The notes: generated from the sequence alone by a model not told the origin. Shown: positions 35,743-44,276, counted from the stretch's first letter. The stretch is 64,000 nucleotides of DNA from Bacteroidales bacterium (GCA_020636845.1 JACJXD010000003.1:399950-463949), one strand, 5' to 3'. Made by a program: numbers and translations.

Positions 35743-35830
35743 AAAAATTTTTAATACCAAAAGCTATATATGAAATTTTTAAGGGCTATACAGTTGTTTT
35801 TTAACATTAATTTCAACTTGTCTGTAATTA

Positions 35831-36382
35831 CTATTTCAGATTAGGCTCCCATTTTATCTGTTTCACATTCAACTCTTGCCCTAATTTACGCGACAATGTG
35901 AAAAAATAATCGCTAAGCCTGTTCAGGAAAATAATTAAATTATCAGGAACAGGAATTTCCTCTGCCAACTTAGTTGCTAAACGTTCGGCTCTTCTGCAAA
36001 CAGTACGACACACATGGCAAAGTGACACAATTGGATGTCCTCCCGGCAAAACAAACGATGTTAACGGTTCCAACTGTGCATCCATTGCATCAATACTCTC
36101 CTCTATTTTAGAAATATCGGCATCTTCAATCAAGGGAATTCTAACTTTACAGTCTTCACAATCCGCAGCCAATATCGACGCACAATTCATCAACCTATCC
36201 TGAATAAAAATTAGCATGTCCCTTGTATCGGAACTAACTTGTTGATCGCGTAAAAGTCCAATAAATGCGATTAACTCGTCAACGGTTCCGTATGCCTCAA
36301 TTCTCGGATGATACTTAGCCACACGCTTCCCTCCAATTAACGAAGTTGTACCTTTATCGCCAGTTTTCGTATATATTTTCAT
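35831..36382 (-). CDS. ATP:cob(I)alamin adenosyltransferase, PduO type
   Basis: A 183-residue helical-bundle enzyme that adenosylates cob(I)alamin to coenzyme B12. The ATP-binding N-terminus KIYTKTGDKGTTSLIGG and the later VLPGGHPIVSLCHVCRTVCRRAER and NRLSDYFFTLSRK are the PduO-family motifs with the conserved Arg and Asp residues. The length fits the stand-alone enzyme. It stands alone, without other cobalamin genes or a B12 riboswitch upstream, so it may serve salvage of external corrinoids for B12-dependent enzymes such as methylmalonyl-CoA mutase (inference). Confidence 0.92.
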   Translation of the reverse strand: MKIYTKTGDKGTTSLIGGKRVAKYHPRIEAYGTVDELIAFIGLLRDQQVSSDTRDMLIFIQDRLMNCASILAADCEDCKVRIPLIEDADISKIEESIDAMDAQLEPLTSFVLPGGHPIVSLCHVCRTVCRRAERLATKLAEEIPVPDNLIIFLNRLSDYFFTLSRKLGQELNVKQIKWEPNLK

Positions 36383-36558
36383 ACTACCAGTTTATTTATT
36401 AACGTTTTAACATACTATAAATTAATGAATACTGTAATTAAGAACGTGTATCAGATTTGTTTTCATTAATCACACAATAAAAACAAAATTAGCATAACAA
36501 AGGAGAATATAACAAATCTAAGCAAAAACAGTTTTTATTTAATACTTAATTTTAGTGC

Positions 36559-36668
36559 GAATTCGACATAAGTTATCATTCCAAACTTATCGAAGGATAT
36601 ACCTCATTAAAAGCGACAAAACTACTTTTTAGCATTGAAGATCAATTACTTGTTTTTATGTCGAACTC
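36559..36668. repeat. Possible miniature inverted-repeat element or IS relic
   Basis: GAATTCGACATAA (36559-36571) and TTATGTCGAACTC (36656-36668) are inverted repeats with 12 of 13 positions paired, 84 bases apart. No target-site duplication is visible and there is no reading frame inside. A second short inverted pair, ATAAGTT/AACTTAT, lies at the left end. Confidence 0.3.
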
Positions 36669-36721
36669 ATGTTAAATCTGCAAACAATACTCATTTAGCA
36701 CACCAAACTTAATCGCAATAA

Positions 36722-36754
36722 AAAAGGCCTACTTATTTGAAAAACAGGCCTTTT
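36722..36754 (-). terminator. Terminator of the LolD-like ATPase gene
   Basis: AAAAGGCCT (36722-36730) pairs with AGGCCTTTT (36746-36754) around a 15-base loop, 23 bases after the minus-strand stop; a T run follows on that strand. Confidence 0.75.
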
Positions 36755-36776
36755 GCATGAAATAGAAAATTTACGA

Positions 36777-37508
36777 TTATTGTTCGTTTAGAATAACTTT
36801 TTGCTTAAGTACAGGATCGGGGTTAATTTCATCGGATTCGATAAGTCCGTCACGCAACCTAACTATTCGTCTAGCATGACGTGCAATATCTTCCTCGTGT
36901 GTTACCAAAATTATGGTATTTCCTTGGGAAAAAATCTCCTCGAATAAATTCATAATGTCAATTGACGTTTTGGTATCGAGGTTTCCGGTAGGTTCATCGG
37001 CCAAAATAATCGAAGGCCTATTTACCAAAGCTCTGGCAACCGCAACACGTTGACGTTGTCCCCCGGAAAGCTCGTTTGGCTTATGCTCCATTCTATCACC
37101 TAAACCCACGTTTTCCAATGCTAATGTTGCCCTTTCCACACGTTCGTGTTTTGGCACTCCGGCGTAAATAAGCGGCAGTACAACATTGTCCAATGCCGAA
37201 TAACGGGGCAGTAAGTTAAATGTTTGAAATACAAATCCAATCTCCCTGTTTCTAATTTCCGCCAAATCGTCGTCGGAAAGTTTGCTTACATCGGTTCCAT
37301 TTAAAATATACGCGCCATCGGTAGGCGTATCCAAGCATCCCAAAATATTCATAAGAGTAGATTTCCCAGAACCCGAAGGGCCCATAATGGCAACGTACTC
37401 ATTCTTTTGAATGCTCAGGTTGACCCCTTTAAGCGCTTTCACCACCACGGTTCCAACCTGATAAAATTTCTTTATATCTTGTATTTGTATTAATTCCTTT
37501 TCGCTCAT
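36777..37508 (-). CDS. ABC transporter ATP-binding protein, LolD/MacB type
   Basis: A 243-residue ATPase. Walker A is GPSGSGKST, the Q-loop FVFQTFNLLPRYSALDNV and signature LSGGQRQRVAVARAL, Walker B IILADEPTGNLD and the switch His in VTHEED. The sequence is of the LolD/FtsE/MacB group, which powers MacB-type permeases for lipoprotein release, efflux or cell division. No permease gene is adjacent: downstream lies a terminator and upstream a methyltransferase, so the partner must be elsewhere. Confidence 0.9.
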   Translation of the reverse strand: MSEKELIQIQDIKKFYQVGTVVVKALKGVNLSIQKNEYVAIMGPSGSGKSTLMNILGCLDTPTDGAYILNGTDVSKLSDDDLAEIRNREIGFVFQTFNLLPRYSALDNVVLPLIYAGVPKHERVERATLALENVGLGDRMEHKPNELSGGQRQRVAVARALVNRPSIILADEPTGNLDTKTSIDIMNLFEEIFSQGNTIILVTHEEDIARHARRIVRLRDGLIESDEINPDPVLKQKVILNEQ

Positions 37509-37547
37509 ATTCTTTTTACAGATTTTAGGTTAAGTTATAACAATATT

Positions 37548-38357
37548 TCAAAAAGGTCCATATCTTAAGTAAAAATGCTGTTTAACAATTCCTTCTCGGA
37601 AAAACAGCACACCACACCGAAAAAGATCGAGCGAAAGTGTTACATCGTTACTACTTCGAATTTTATTCCATGCCCTTTCCATGTCCCTGCTCCAACGAAT
37701 ATCATCGATTACAACAACAGAATCTTTAGTAAGTTTAGGCTGAATCAACTGTATATACCTAAGTAATGAATCTCCCTTATGATCTCCGTCGATAAATACA
37801 AAATCGATAGTCTGCAATTTACTTAGTAACTTAGGTAACGTAACGTCAAATTCACCCGAATACGTTTTTATATTATTCAACCCCAACTGTCTAAAACGAT
37901 TGCTTGCAAGATCTAAAATCGTTTCGTTTCCCTCAATGGTATGAATTTGGGCATTACTATCAGCCAAGGCCATATATATGGAACTTATGCCTACGGAAGT
38001 GCCCAACTCCAAAACAGTAGCCGGTTTAACGTGCGACACTAAACGGTAAAGAAGCCTCCCCAAATGCATAGGAACCGCAACATGCCGAGCTACATATGCT
38101 AACTTAATTTCTTGTCCCGAATAACCATTTTGTATTGTTTCGCCCAAATGACGAATAAACACGGACAAGCCACAGTTAATCATTTCCTTTCGATACTTTT
38201 CGGCTTTTTCAAAGATCGGTTCGTGCCTGCTTGGTTCAATAACCTCAACATACAGCGAGTATAAAAAAGGCGAATGAATTCCGTATCCTCCCCGCTTTTT
38301 ACACTTGCCCCTAAACCTTACATAATTGCAACACTGCCCAAGTAAACTAGTTCTCAT
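37548..38357 (-). CDS. Class I SAM-dependent methyltransferase, O-methyltransferase-like
   Basis: A 269-residue cytoplasmic enzyme. The SAM-binding loop is VLELGTSVGISSIYMA (about 135-150), followed by IHTIEGNE and VFIDGDHKGDSLLRY, the metal/SAM region of catechol O-methyltransferase-like enzymes. Its first 40 residues contain a basic, Cys-containing stretch (CCNYVRFRGKCKKRGGYG) then HSPFLYSLYVEVI, a feature shared by a Bacteroidota-type group. The substrate is unknown. It lies 39 bases upstream of the LolD-like ATPase on the same strand and is probably co-transcribed with it. Confidence 0.82.
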   Translation of the reverse strand: MRTSLLGQCCNYVRFRGKCKKRGGYGIHSPFLYSLYVEVIEPSRHEPIFEKAEKYRKEMINCGLSVFIRHLGETIQNGYSGQEIKLAYVARHVAVPMHLGRLLYRLVSHVKPATVLELGTSVGISSIYMALADSNAQIHTIEGNETILDLASNRFRQLGLNNIKTYSGEFDVTLPKLLSKLQTIDFVFIDGDHKGDSLLRYIQLIQPKLTKDSVVVIDDIRWSRDMERAWNKIRSSNDVTLSLDLFRCGVLFFREGIVKQHFYLRYGPF

Positions 38358-38631
38358 AGCAAAAAGTCTATCTTGCTAAGGTAAAACCAATAGGCTGTAT
38401 AATAACGACTAAATATGTTAAAAAAGGTTTAAACAAAGGCAGTATTAACCCAATGTTAGTTATGCGTATAACGGATTTATATAATAAATATTGAATAACG
38501 AACATTTTGCCATATAAAATCGTATAGCATTATAACTTTTTCTAAATAAAGTTAATTAAACCTTTTTCTTTTTTAATATCAAAGTAAAAAGTAAAAAAAT
38601 CAACTAAAATTGCATAAAATCATTTTGGAAA

Positions 38632-39741
38632 ATGAAAAAAGGAATACTATTTACTATTGGTTGTTTAGCAATAATTTTGCTATCGAGTTGGGGAAGAACA
38701 GGACACTACATTATTAGCACCAACGCATCGCTTTCATATACATCCGACATGGAATTTTTTGTTACATGGGCAAGTTATATTGCCGATCATGCCTCCGATG
38801 CCGACAGACGAAAAAGCGAAGATCCGAACGAAAGCCCAAAACATTATATCGATATAGATTACTATTACGAATTTGTAACCTATGGTTACATTCCCAAAAC
38901 TTTAAACGAGGCAATTGCAGCCCACGGTTCGTCGAATGTTTATAATTGGGGTATCCTTCCTTGGGCAACAATGGCAACTTACGATTCTCTTGTTCACGCA
39001 TTAACCGTTGAAAATTGGGATAAGGCTAAGTATTTTGCTTCCGATTTGGGACATTACGTTGGCGATGGCCACATGCCCCTGCATTTAACTAAAAACTACG
39101 ACGGACAACTTACTGATAATTACGGAATTCACTCACGCTACGAAAGCACCATGGTTAACGGGCACGAAAGCGACCTATGGAATTACTCCGGCAGTTCGGT
39201 TTCCAGAATTGCTGATGTTCCTCAGTATGTTTTGGATTACATTTACGCTAACAATAAATATGTTGACTCCGTACTTATTGCCGACAACTATGCCAAAAAT
39301 ATTTCGTCCGACTACAGTTCCGCCGAGTACGAAGACGCACTATGGAACAAAACAAAGGATTTTACCCTAATGCTTTTTAGTAACGCATCGCACTCGCTGG
39401 CAGAGCTGTTTTACACGGCATGGCTTCAAGCCGACGATAATCGTACAATGGGAATAAGCGAAACAAACGAAATTTCCCAAAAATTCACACTTATGCCTGT
39501 TATGCCAAACCCCGTATCGGACAACTGCAAAATATTCATCAATGTTCACACCACCGACAACCTACAGATAAGCCTTTATAACATTTCCGGGAAAAAACTT
39601 ATGGATATTGGGGCAGGAAATTTTGCACCCGGCTGGTATAAGTTCACCGCTAATGTCGAAAATCTCCCATCGGGCATGTACATACTTCGGGTTTCCGGGA
39701 ATCAGTATTCAAAAACTCAAAGAATAGTTGTACAGCACTAA
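38632..39741 (+). CDS. Secreted Zn-dependent phospholipase C / S1-P1 nuclease superfamily enzyme with T9SS sorting domain
   Basis: A 369-residue protein. Signal peptide cleavage after Ser19 would leave Trp20 as the mature N-terminus, as required for zinc binding in this superfamily (WGRTGH, His25). Further ligands are an Asp near 52-58, His71, and H141-xxx-D145-xxxxx-H151, then H167-xxx-E171. The last pair, HxxxE at short distance, is closer to bacterial phospholipase C than to S1/P1 nuclease (HxxxD). Residues about 295-369 form a type A C-terminal T9SS sorting domain (MPNPVSDNC...GMYILRVSGNQYSKTQRIVV). It is likely exported through T9SS; the substrate is unresolved. Confidence 0.85.
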   Translation: MKKGILFTIGCLAIILLSSWGRTGHYIISTNASLSYTSDMEFFVTWASYIADHASDADRRKSEDPNESPKHYIDIDYYYEFVTYGYIPKTLNEAIAAHGSSNVYNWGILPWATMATYDSLVHALTVENWDKAKYFASDLGHYVGDGHMPLHLTKNYDGQLTDNYGIHSRYESTMVNGHESDLWNYSGSSVSRIADVPQYVLDYIYANNKYVDSVLIADNYAKNISSDYSSAEYEDALWNKTKDFTLMLFSNASHSLAELFYTAWLQADDNRTMGISETNEISQKFTLMPVMPNPVSDNCKIFINVHTTDNLQISLYNISGKKLMDIGAGNFAPGWYKFTANVENLPSGMYILRVSGNQYSKTQRIVVQH

Positions 39742-39804
39742 TTTTAAATAAATTACCAACAATTGTTATCTCAAAATTTCCTTGGAGAAAATAATTGCAA
39801 TAAG

Positions 39805-39836
39805 TTGTTGTCCGTGTATAACTTAAACTATTTTTG
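39805..39836 (+). promoter_or_regulatory. Bacteroidota-type promoter for proline dehydrogenase
   Basis: TTG (39808-39810), 18 bases, then TATTTTTG (39829-39836); the ATG follows 28 bases later. This is one of the best-spaced promoters in the window. Confidence 0.6.
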
Positions 39837-39864
39837 CACCCAATAAACTTAAACTTAATCCAAT

Positions 39865-40776
39865 ATGTTTAATAAGATGATTGCAGCAATGCTGCCTTAC
39901 CTACCCAAGAAACTGGTTTGGATTTTTTCCAAAAGATATATTGCTGGCGAAAAAATAGAAGATGCCATAAGGGTTTCGAAAGAACTTAATAGCCAAGGAA
40001 TAAAAGTAACCCTTGATATTTTAGGCGAATTTATTAAAACTCTTGAGGAAGCAGAAAAAAACAAGCAGGATTACCTAAATTTAATCGACCGTATTCAAAG
40101 CGAAAGCATCGACGGAAATTACTCCTTAAAACCAACCATGTTTGGATTACTACTGGACAAAGATGTTTGCTATAATCATGTTCGCGAAATTGTTGCCAAA
40201 GCAGCCTCCTATGAAAATTTCATCAGAATTGACATGGAAGATTCGCCATGCACCGACATGGAAATCGATTTGTACAGAAAGTTAAAAGCAGAATTTCCTA
40301 AGAATGTTGGACTGGTAATGCAGGCTTACCTAAAACGCACGCTAAACGATGTGAAAAGTTTAATGGATATACATTCTACCGAACATCCACTAAACTTCAG
40401 GCTATGCAAAGGCATATACATTGAACCTGCTGAAATTGCCTACAAAAAGTATGAGGAAATAAATCAGCACTACCTCGAAGATTTAGAGTTTATGCTTAAA
40501 AATAGCATTTACCCCGGAATTGCCAGTCACGACAAACCCATAGTTGAAGGAGCATTTAAACTAATTGAAAAATACAATGTTCCCAAAAACATGTACGAAT
40601 TTCAAATGCTTTACGGAGTAACTCCCGAGTTAAGACGTTCCATTGTAGAAAAGGGGAATGCAATGCGAATTTACGTACCGTTTGGAAAAGAATGGTTCGG
40701 ATACTCAACCCGAAGGTTGAAAGAAAATCCTAAAATGGCCAGCCATATAATTAAAGCAATATTCGTTAGAGGTTAA
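39865..40776 (+). CDS. Proline dehydrogenase
   Basis: A 303-residue monofunctional PRODH, an FAD-dependent TIM-barrel enzyme oxidising proline to pyrroline-5-carboxylate. Conserved parts are VTLDILGEF near the N-terminus, FIRIDMEDSP, FRLCKGIY, GIASHDKP, YEFQMLYGV and the C-terminal YVPFGKEWFGYSTRRLKENP that contacts proline. No pyrroline-5-carboxylate dehydrogenase domain is fused, and none is adjacent. It has its own promoter and terminator. Confidence 0.93.
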   Translation: MFNKMIAAMLPYLPKKLVWIFSKRYIAGEKIEDAIRVSKELNSQGIKVTLDILGEFIKTLEEAEKNKQDYLNLIDRIQSESIDGNYSLKPTMFGLLLDKDVCYNHVREIVAKAASYENFIRIDMEDSPCTDMEIDLYRKLKAEFPKNVGLVMQAYLKRTLNDVKSLMDIHSTEHPLNFRLCKGIYIEPAEIAYKKYEEINQHYLEDLEFMLKNSIYPGIASHDKPIVEGAFKLIEKYNVPKNMYEFQMLYGVTPELRRSIVEKGNAMRIYVPFGKEWFGYSTRRLKENPKMASHIIKAIFVRG

Positions 40777-40788
40777 AACAATAAAACT

Positions 40789-40814
40789 AAGGGGCTGCAA
40801 AACAGCCCCTTTTT
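40789..40814 (+). terminator. Terminator after proline dehydrogenase
   Basis: AAGGGGCTG (40789-40797), loop CAAAA, CAGCCCCTT (40803-40811) then T. A strong hairpin 12 bases after the stop. Confidence 0.85.
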
Positions 40815-40856
40815 AACCCAATGAAAACAAACGCCCGTAATTTACTACACATTTAG

Positions 40857-40864
40857 TATCTTTG
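40857..40864 (+). promoter_or_regulatory. -7 element of the DUF5063-exonuclease-rlmI operon
   Basis: TATCTTTG, a full TAnnTTTG match, ends 18 bases before the ATG at 40883. It overlaps the alternative start at 40862 and so favours 40883. No clear -33 element is seen. Confidence 0.55.
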
Positions 40865-40882
40865 CGGATTAATATTTTACCC

Positions 40883-41500
40883 ATGGATACAAAAAAATTT
40901 GTTTACCAGCTTAGCGTTGTAGAGTTTGTTACGGTATCTAAGGAATTTTGCGCTTTTTTGGAGGTTTGCGAAAAACATACCATAAAGTCCTTTGTTGCCG
41001 CATGTAACAAACTACTCCCCTTCCTCTACTATAAAGCAACGTTATTACCTTCAACCACACCTGTCCTTGACGAAAGGAACGAGCAGTTTGTTACCGAATT
41101 CGATTATAAAACCGTCGAAAACAAGGTTGAAGCGCTTCTGGGACAACACAACGATTTTCTTGAAATTCATGACCAACGAGCCGAAGATTCTTACGGACAA
41201 TTTACAGCAAGCATTGCAGAATACTTAGCCGATATTTACCAAGATTTAAAGAACTTAAGTCTGCGCTATATGACCGGAAATTCCGAAGTTATGAACGATG
41301 CCCTTTGGGAATGTTCCGAAAGTTTCAGAGATTTTTGGGGAATACGCACGGTTAACCTAATACGAGCATTCCACATACTAAACTTTGGGAATGTTGAACT
41401 CGATAACGTAGAAAATAAAAGTAACACTTCTGAACCCGATACCTCCGAATGGTTTATTACCAAACGACAACAGGATATCGACCACACGCCTCTTGAATAA
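40883..41500 (+). CDS. DUF5063 domain-containing protein
   Basis: A 205-residue protein, mostly helical, matching DUF5063 (VVEFVTVSKEFCAFLE; FVAACNKLLPFLYYKATLLP; LADIYQDLKNLSLRYMTG; ECSESFRDFWGIRTVNLIRAFHIL). It has no signal peptide or membrane segment. The family's function is unknown. Its stop is one base before the ATG of the next gene, a 3'-5' exonuclease, and rlmI follows, so a role in RNA processing or modification is a reasonable guess from context. The start at 40883 is fixed by the -7 element just upstream. Confidence 0.85.
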   Translation: MDTKKFVYQLSVVEFVTVSKEFCAFLEVCEKHTIKSFVAACNKLLPFLYYKATLLPSTTPVLDERNEQFVTEFDYKTVENKVEALLGQHNDFLEIHDQRAEDSYGQFTASIAEYLADIYQDLKNLSLRYMTGNSEVMNDALWECSESFRDFWGIRTVNLIRAFHILNFGNVELDNVENKSNTSEPDTSEWFITKRQQDIDHTPLE

Positions 41501-41501
41501 A

Positions 41502-42101
41502 ATGTTCAAATCCAATATTGAAAATAACGAAGTAACCAAGCTACCACGAATTGTTTTCGAAGGCAATAGTGTTGTAATTTCTAGCGCAGAGGAACTCAAT
41601 AAACAACTCGCAATCTTTACAAACGAAAGTATAGTTGGGTTCGATACGGAATCCAAACCTTCCTTTAAAAAAGGAATTTCCAACGGAATAGCCCTACTTC
41701 AACTAGCTACAAGCAACAAATCACTACTAATTAGAATTAAAGAAACAGGCATTACTAATTCCTTGGTAAAGTTGTTAGAAGACCCTAATACCATTAAAGT
41801 TGGCGCTGCAATTCGCGACGATTTAAAGGGATTATTTAAAATTCGCAAATTCACTCCAAAAGCGTTTATCGACCTGCAAAATGTTGCACAAAAATTCGAT
41901 ATCGAGAGTGTTAGCGTTAGAAAATTGGCTGCCATTGTATTGCAAGGCAGAGTATCGAAACGGCAACAGTTAAGCAACTGGGAGGCAAATCCTTTTACCG
42001 AACAGCAAATTGAGTATGCCGCAACCGATGCGTGGGTTTGCAAAAAAATACTTGAAGTTTTTTGCAATGCTGACCCAAACATCATTAAAACAAACAAGTA
42101 A
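41502..42101 (+). CDS. RNase D-like 3'-5' exonuclease (DEDDy)
   Basis: A 199-residue single-domain exonuclease of the DnaQ-like fold. The four metal ligands are visible: Asp and Glu in VGFDTESKPSF, Asp in GAAIRDDLKGL and YAATDAW near the end, where Tyr plus Asp define the DEDDy class. No HRDC domain is present, unlike full RNase D, so this is the short type, resembling the nuclease domain of RNase D or WRN. ATG 41502 is used; a TTG 9 bases earlier is less likely. It is coupled to the DUF5063 gene and followed by rlmI 15 bases later. Confidence 0.88.
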   Translation: MFKSNIENNEVTKLPRIVFEGNSVVISSAEELNKQLAIFTNESIVGFDTESKPSFKKGISNGIALLQLATSNKSLLIRIKETGITNSLVKLLEDPNTIKVGAAIRDDLKGLFKIRKFTPKAFIDLQNVAQKFDIESVSVRKLAAIVLQGRVSKRQQLSNWEANPFTEQQIEYAATDAWVCKKILEVFCNADPNIIKTNK

Positions 42102-42116
42102 AAGTTTCTGCAAAGC

Positions 42117-43304
42117 ATGAGTACACCTAAAATATATTTAAAACCGGGAAAGGAACAGTCTATTCAACGATTTCATCCGTGGATATTTTCCGGCGCTGTA
42201 AAAAAAATTGAAGGGAATCCTGCCGATGGCGATGTTGTTGAAGTATATAGCGACACAAACGACTTTTTAGCAGTTGGACATTACCAGCAATCGTCCATTA
42301 CAGTACGAATTCTCGACTTCAATAAAAATGAAATAACTCAACAATTTTGGCAAAATAAAATAAAAGAAGCCCTTACTTTAAGAAGAAGCATAGGCCTTTA
42401 TCCCAATCCAGATACAAATATTTTCAGACTTATTCATGGCGAAGGCGACAATCTCCCAGGACTGGTTGTGGATATATACGGAAACACCGCCGTTATGCAA
42501 TGCCATTCGGCAGGAATGTACCGTTCGCGCAACGATATAGCCAAGGCTATTGTTGCTGAGTTTGATGAAGAAATAACTGCTGTATATGATAAAAGCGCAG
42601 GGACATTAAACCTTCATGAGAATTTCAACCCTACCGATAAATATATTGTAGGACAACCACCAGCCGAAAAAGTTTTTTTTGAACATGGTTGCAAATTTGA
42701 AGTTTCGTGGGAAGAAGGACAAAAAACAGGTTTTTTTGTTGACCAACGCGAAAATCGAAAACTTATAGAGCAATTTGCCAAAGGTAGAGATGTTTTAAAC
42801 ACGTTTGGTTATACCGGAGGCTTTTCGGTATATGCCATGCACGGCGGTGCAAACAGCGTTGTTACAGTAGATAGCTCCGAAAAGGCAATCGACCTAGCAA
42901 ACAGAAACATAGAACTCAACTTTCCGAATACTGCATTACACAAAGGCATTGTTGCCGATGCTTTCGACTTTTTAAAGTCCTCGAATCAAAAATACGATTT
43001 AATAATACTCGATCCTCCTGCATTTGCTAAGCATACACATGCAATAAAAAATGCACTGCAAGCGTATAAACGCTTAAACTTGGCAGCAATTCGGAATTTA
43101 AAACCCAACGGAATTCTGTTTACATTCTCGTGCTCGCAAGTGGTAAGCAGAACCGATTTCAGAAATGCGGTATTCTCGGCAAGTGCCATATCCGGCCGAA
43201 AAGTATCTATTCTACATCAACTTACACAACCGGCCGATCACCCTATAAACATTTACCATCCCGAAGGAGAATACCTAAAAGGGTTAGTTTTAGAGGTAAA
43301 ATAA
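42117..43304 (+). CDS. rlmI: 23S rRNA (cytosine) methyltransferase, RlmI-type
   Basis: A 395-residue enzyme with an N-terminal PUA domain (about 1-75: KIYLKPGKEQSIQRFHPWIFSGAV) and a Rossmann-fold methyltransferase domain. EEGQKTGFFVDQRENRKLI and VLNTFGYTGGFSVYAMHGGA form the SAM site; LDPPAFAKH is the catalytic loop and TFSCSQVV contains the Cys expected in m5C enzymes. RlmI makes m5C1962 in E. coli 23S rRNA. It closes the DUF5063-exonuclease-rlmI operon and converges on yaaA with a 24-base gap. Confidence 0.9.
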   Translation: MSTPKIYLKPGKEQSIQRFHPWIFSGAVKKIEGNPADGDVVEVYSDTNDFLAVGHYQQSSITVRILDFNKNEITQQFWQNKIKEALTLRRSIGLYPNPDTNIFRLIHGEGDNLPGLVVDIYGNTAVMQCHSAGMYRSRNDIAKAIVAEFDEEITAVYDKSAGTLNLHENFNPTDKYIVGQPPAEKVFFEHGCKFEVSWEEGQKTGFFVDQRENRKLIEQFAKGRDVLNTFGYTGGFSVYAMHGGANSVVTVDSSEKAIDLANRNIELNFPNTALHKGIVADAFDFLKSSNQKYDLIILDPPAFAKHTHAIKNALQAYKRLNLAAIRNLKPNGILFTFSCSQVVSRTDFRNAVFSASAISGRKVSILHQLTQPADHPINIYHPEGEYLKGLVLEVK

Positions 43305-43328
43305 TTACCTAAATAATAAGCAAATTTT

Positions 43329-44093
43329 CTACCGTATAAATACCCACTTGTTTTCTTCCGACATGTTGTCTGCGTAAGTATAGCCCTCGTAATCGAAAAG
43401 TTTTAACTCTTCGGGATTTGTGATTCTTTGCTTTACTGCAAAACGGGTCATTAAACCACGAGCCCGTTTGGCTAAAATTGGAATTATTTTGAAACCATCC
43501 GGACGATTCTCCCTGAACTCAATATTTACAGTGTTTATTCCTATCCTAGAAGAAATCACCTTTGAATATTCCAACGAGGCAAGGTTAACCATAATACCAC
43601 CCGTTCCCAACTCTTCTTTTAATTCTTTACTAACCACATTGCTCCAAAAATTGTAAAGCGATTTCCCGTCAGGTAAACGAAATGGCGACCCCATCTCCAA
43701 CCGATATGGTTGCATAAGATCCAACGAACGTAAAATTCCATATAATCCAGAAAGAATGCTAATATGCTGTTGGGCGTAAGTTAATTCTTCCGAAGTAAAA
43801 TCTTTAGAGTTCAATCCTGAATAAACTTCGCCTGAAAAGGCGAAAATTGCCTGAACGCTATTTTGAACGGAGAAAGGTAAATTCCACTGCTGATATCGTA
43901 TAAAATTCTGCTCTGCCAACTTTCTATTAACCTTTAAAAGTTTTTGTAACTCATCTATATCAAGCCCTTTAATAGCATTAACTATCTCGACAGACATGTT
44001 AAGGAAACGAGGAATTGTGTATAGCGAATTCGAATCAGCAAGTAATGGCCTTAATGTTTTTGATGGTGATAAAATTATTTTGAACGATGGCAT
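43329..44093 (-). CDS. yaaA: Peroxide stress protein YaaA (DUF328)
   Basis: A 254-residue protein of the UPF0246 family (KIILSPSKTLR; GEVYSGLNSKDF; LSGLYGILRSLDLMQPYRLEMG; ITNPEELKLFDYEGY). In E. coli YaaA lowers free intracellular iron under peroxide stress and is OxyR-controlled. It is cytoplasmic and lacks a signal. A 6-bp palindrome lies about 20 bases upstream of the start and could be a regulatory site. It is divergent from the hybrid kinase gene. Confidence 0.92.
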   Translation of the reverse strand: MPSFKIILSPSKTLRPLLADSNSLYTIPRFLNMSVEIVNAIKGLDIDELQKLLKVNRKLAEQNFIRYQQWNLPFSVQNSVQAIFAFSGEVYSGLNSKDFTSEELTYAQQHISILSGLYGILRSLDLMQPYRLEMGSPFRLPDGKSLYNFWSNVVSKELKEELGTGGIMVNLASLEYSKVISSRIGINTVNIEFRENRPDGFKIIPILAKRARGLMTRFAVKQRITNPEELKLFDYEGYTYADNMSEENKWVFIR

Positions 44094-44113
44094 ATTTTAT
44101 TTTTTTAATTAAA

Positions 44114-44128
44114 CACCAAATATTGGTG
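44114..44128. repeat. Palindrome upstream of yaaA
   Basis: CACCAA (44114-44119), ATA, TTGGTG (44123-44128), followed by a partial copy (ACCAATATT) near 44175. It could be an operator for yaaA or the divergent kinase gene. Confidence 0.3.
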
Positions 44129-44276
44129 CTTTGTAAAAAACATTCTGTTAATTTTTAAAAAGCATGGTTAAATACCAATATTTTTTTTGTAACTTTATTT
44201 AATTCGTGCAATTTAGCAGGAAAAAATTTAATCCAGAATATAAACCTTAGCAGGGTAAAAATGTTCTAATAGTTAA

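Larger units (their letters stand above)
36383..36776. other. 394-base region without a gene
   Basis: It holds the terminator of the ABC ATPase gene at its right end and a 110-base segment with imperfect inverted ends (36559-36668). No reading frame longer than about 15 codons looks credible, and there is no B12 riboswitch signature. Confidence 0.6.

Noticed and set aside
36383..36560. Possible cobalamin riboswitch upstream of the adenosyltransferase
   Set aside because: The conserved B12-box-like core is absent and the sequence is AT-rich without the expected paired elements.
38451..38475. Integron attC-like look (GTTAG and GTTAT-GCGT-ATAAC) upstream of the zinc enzyme
   Set aside because: The paired core sites and spacing of attC are missing, and there is no integrase or cassette array.
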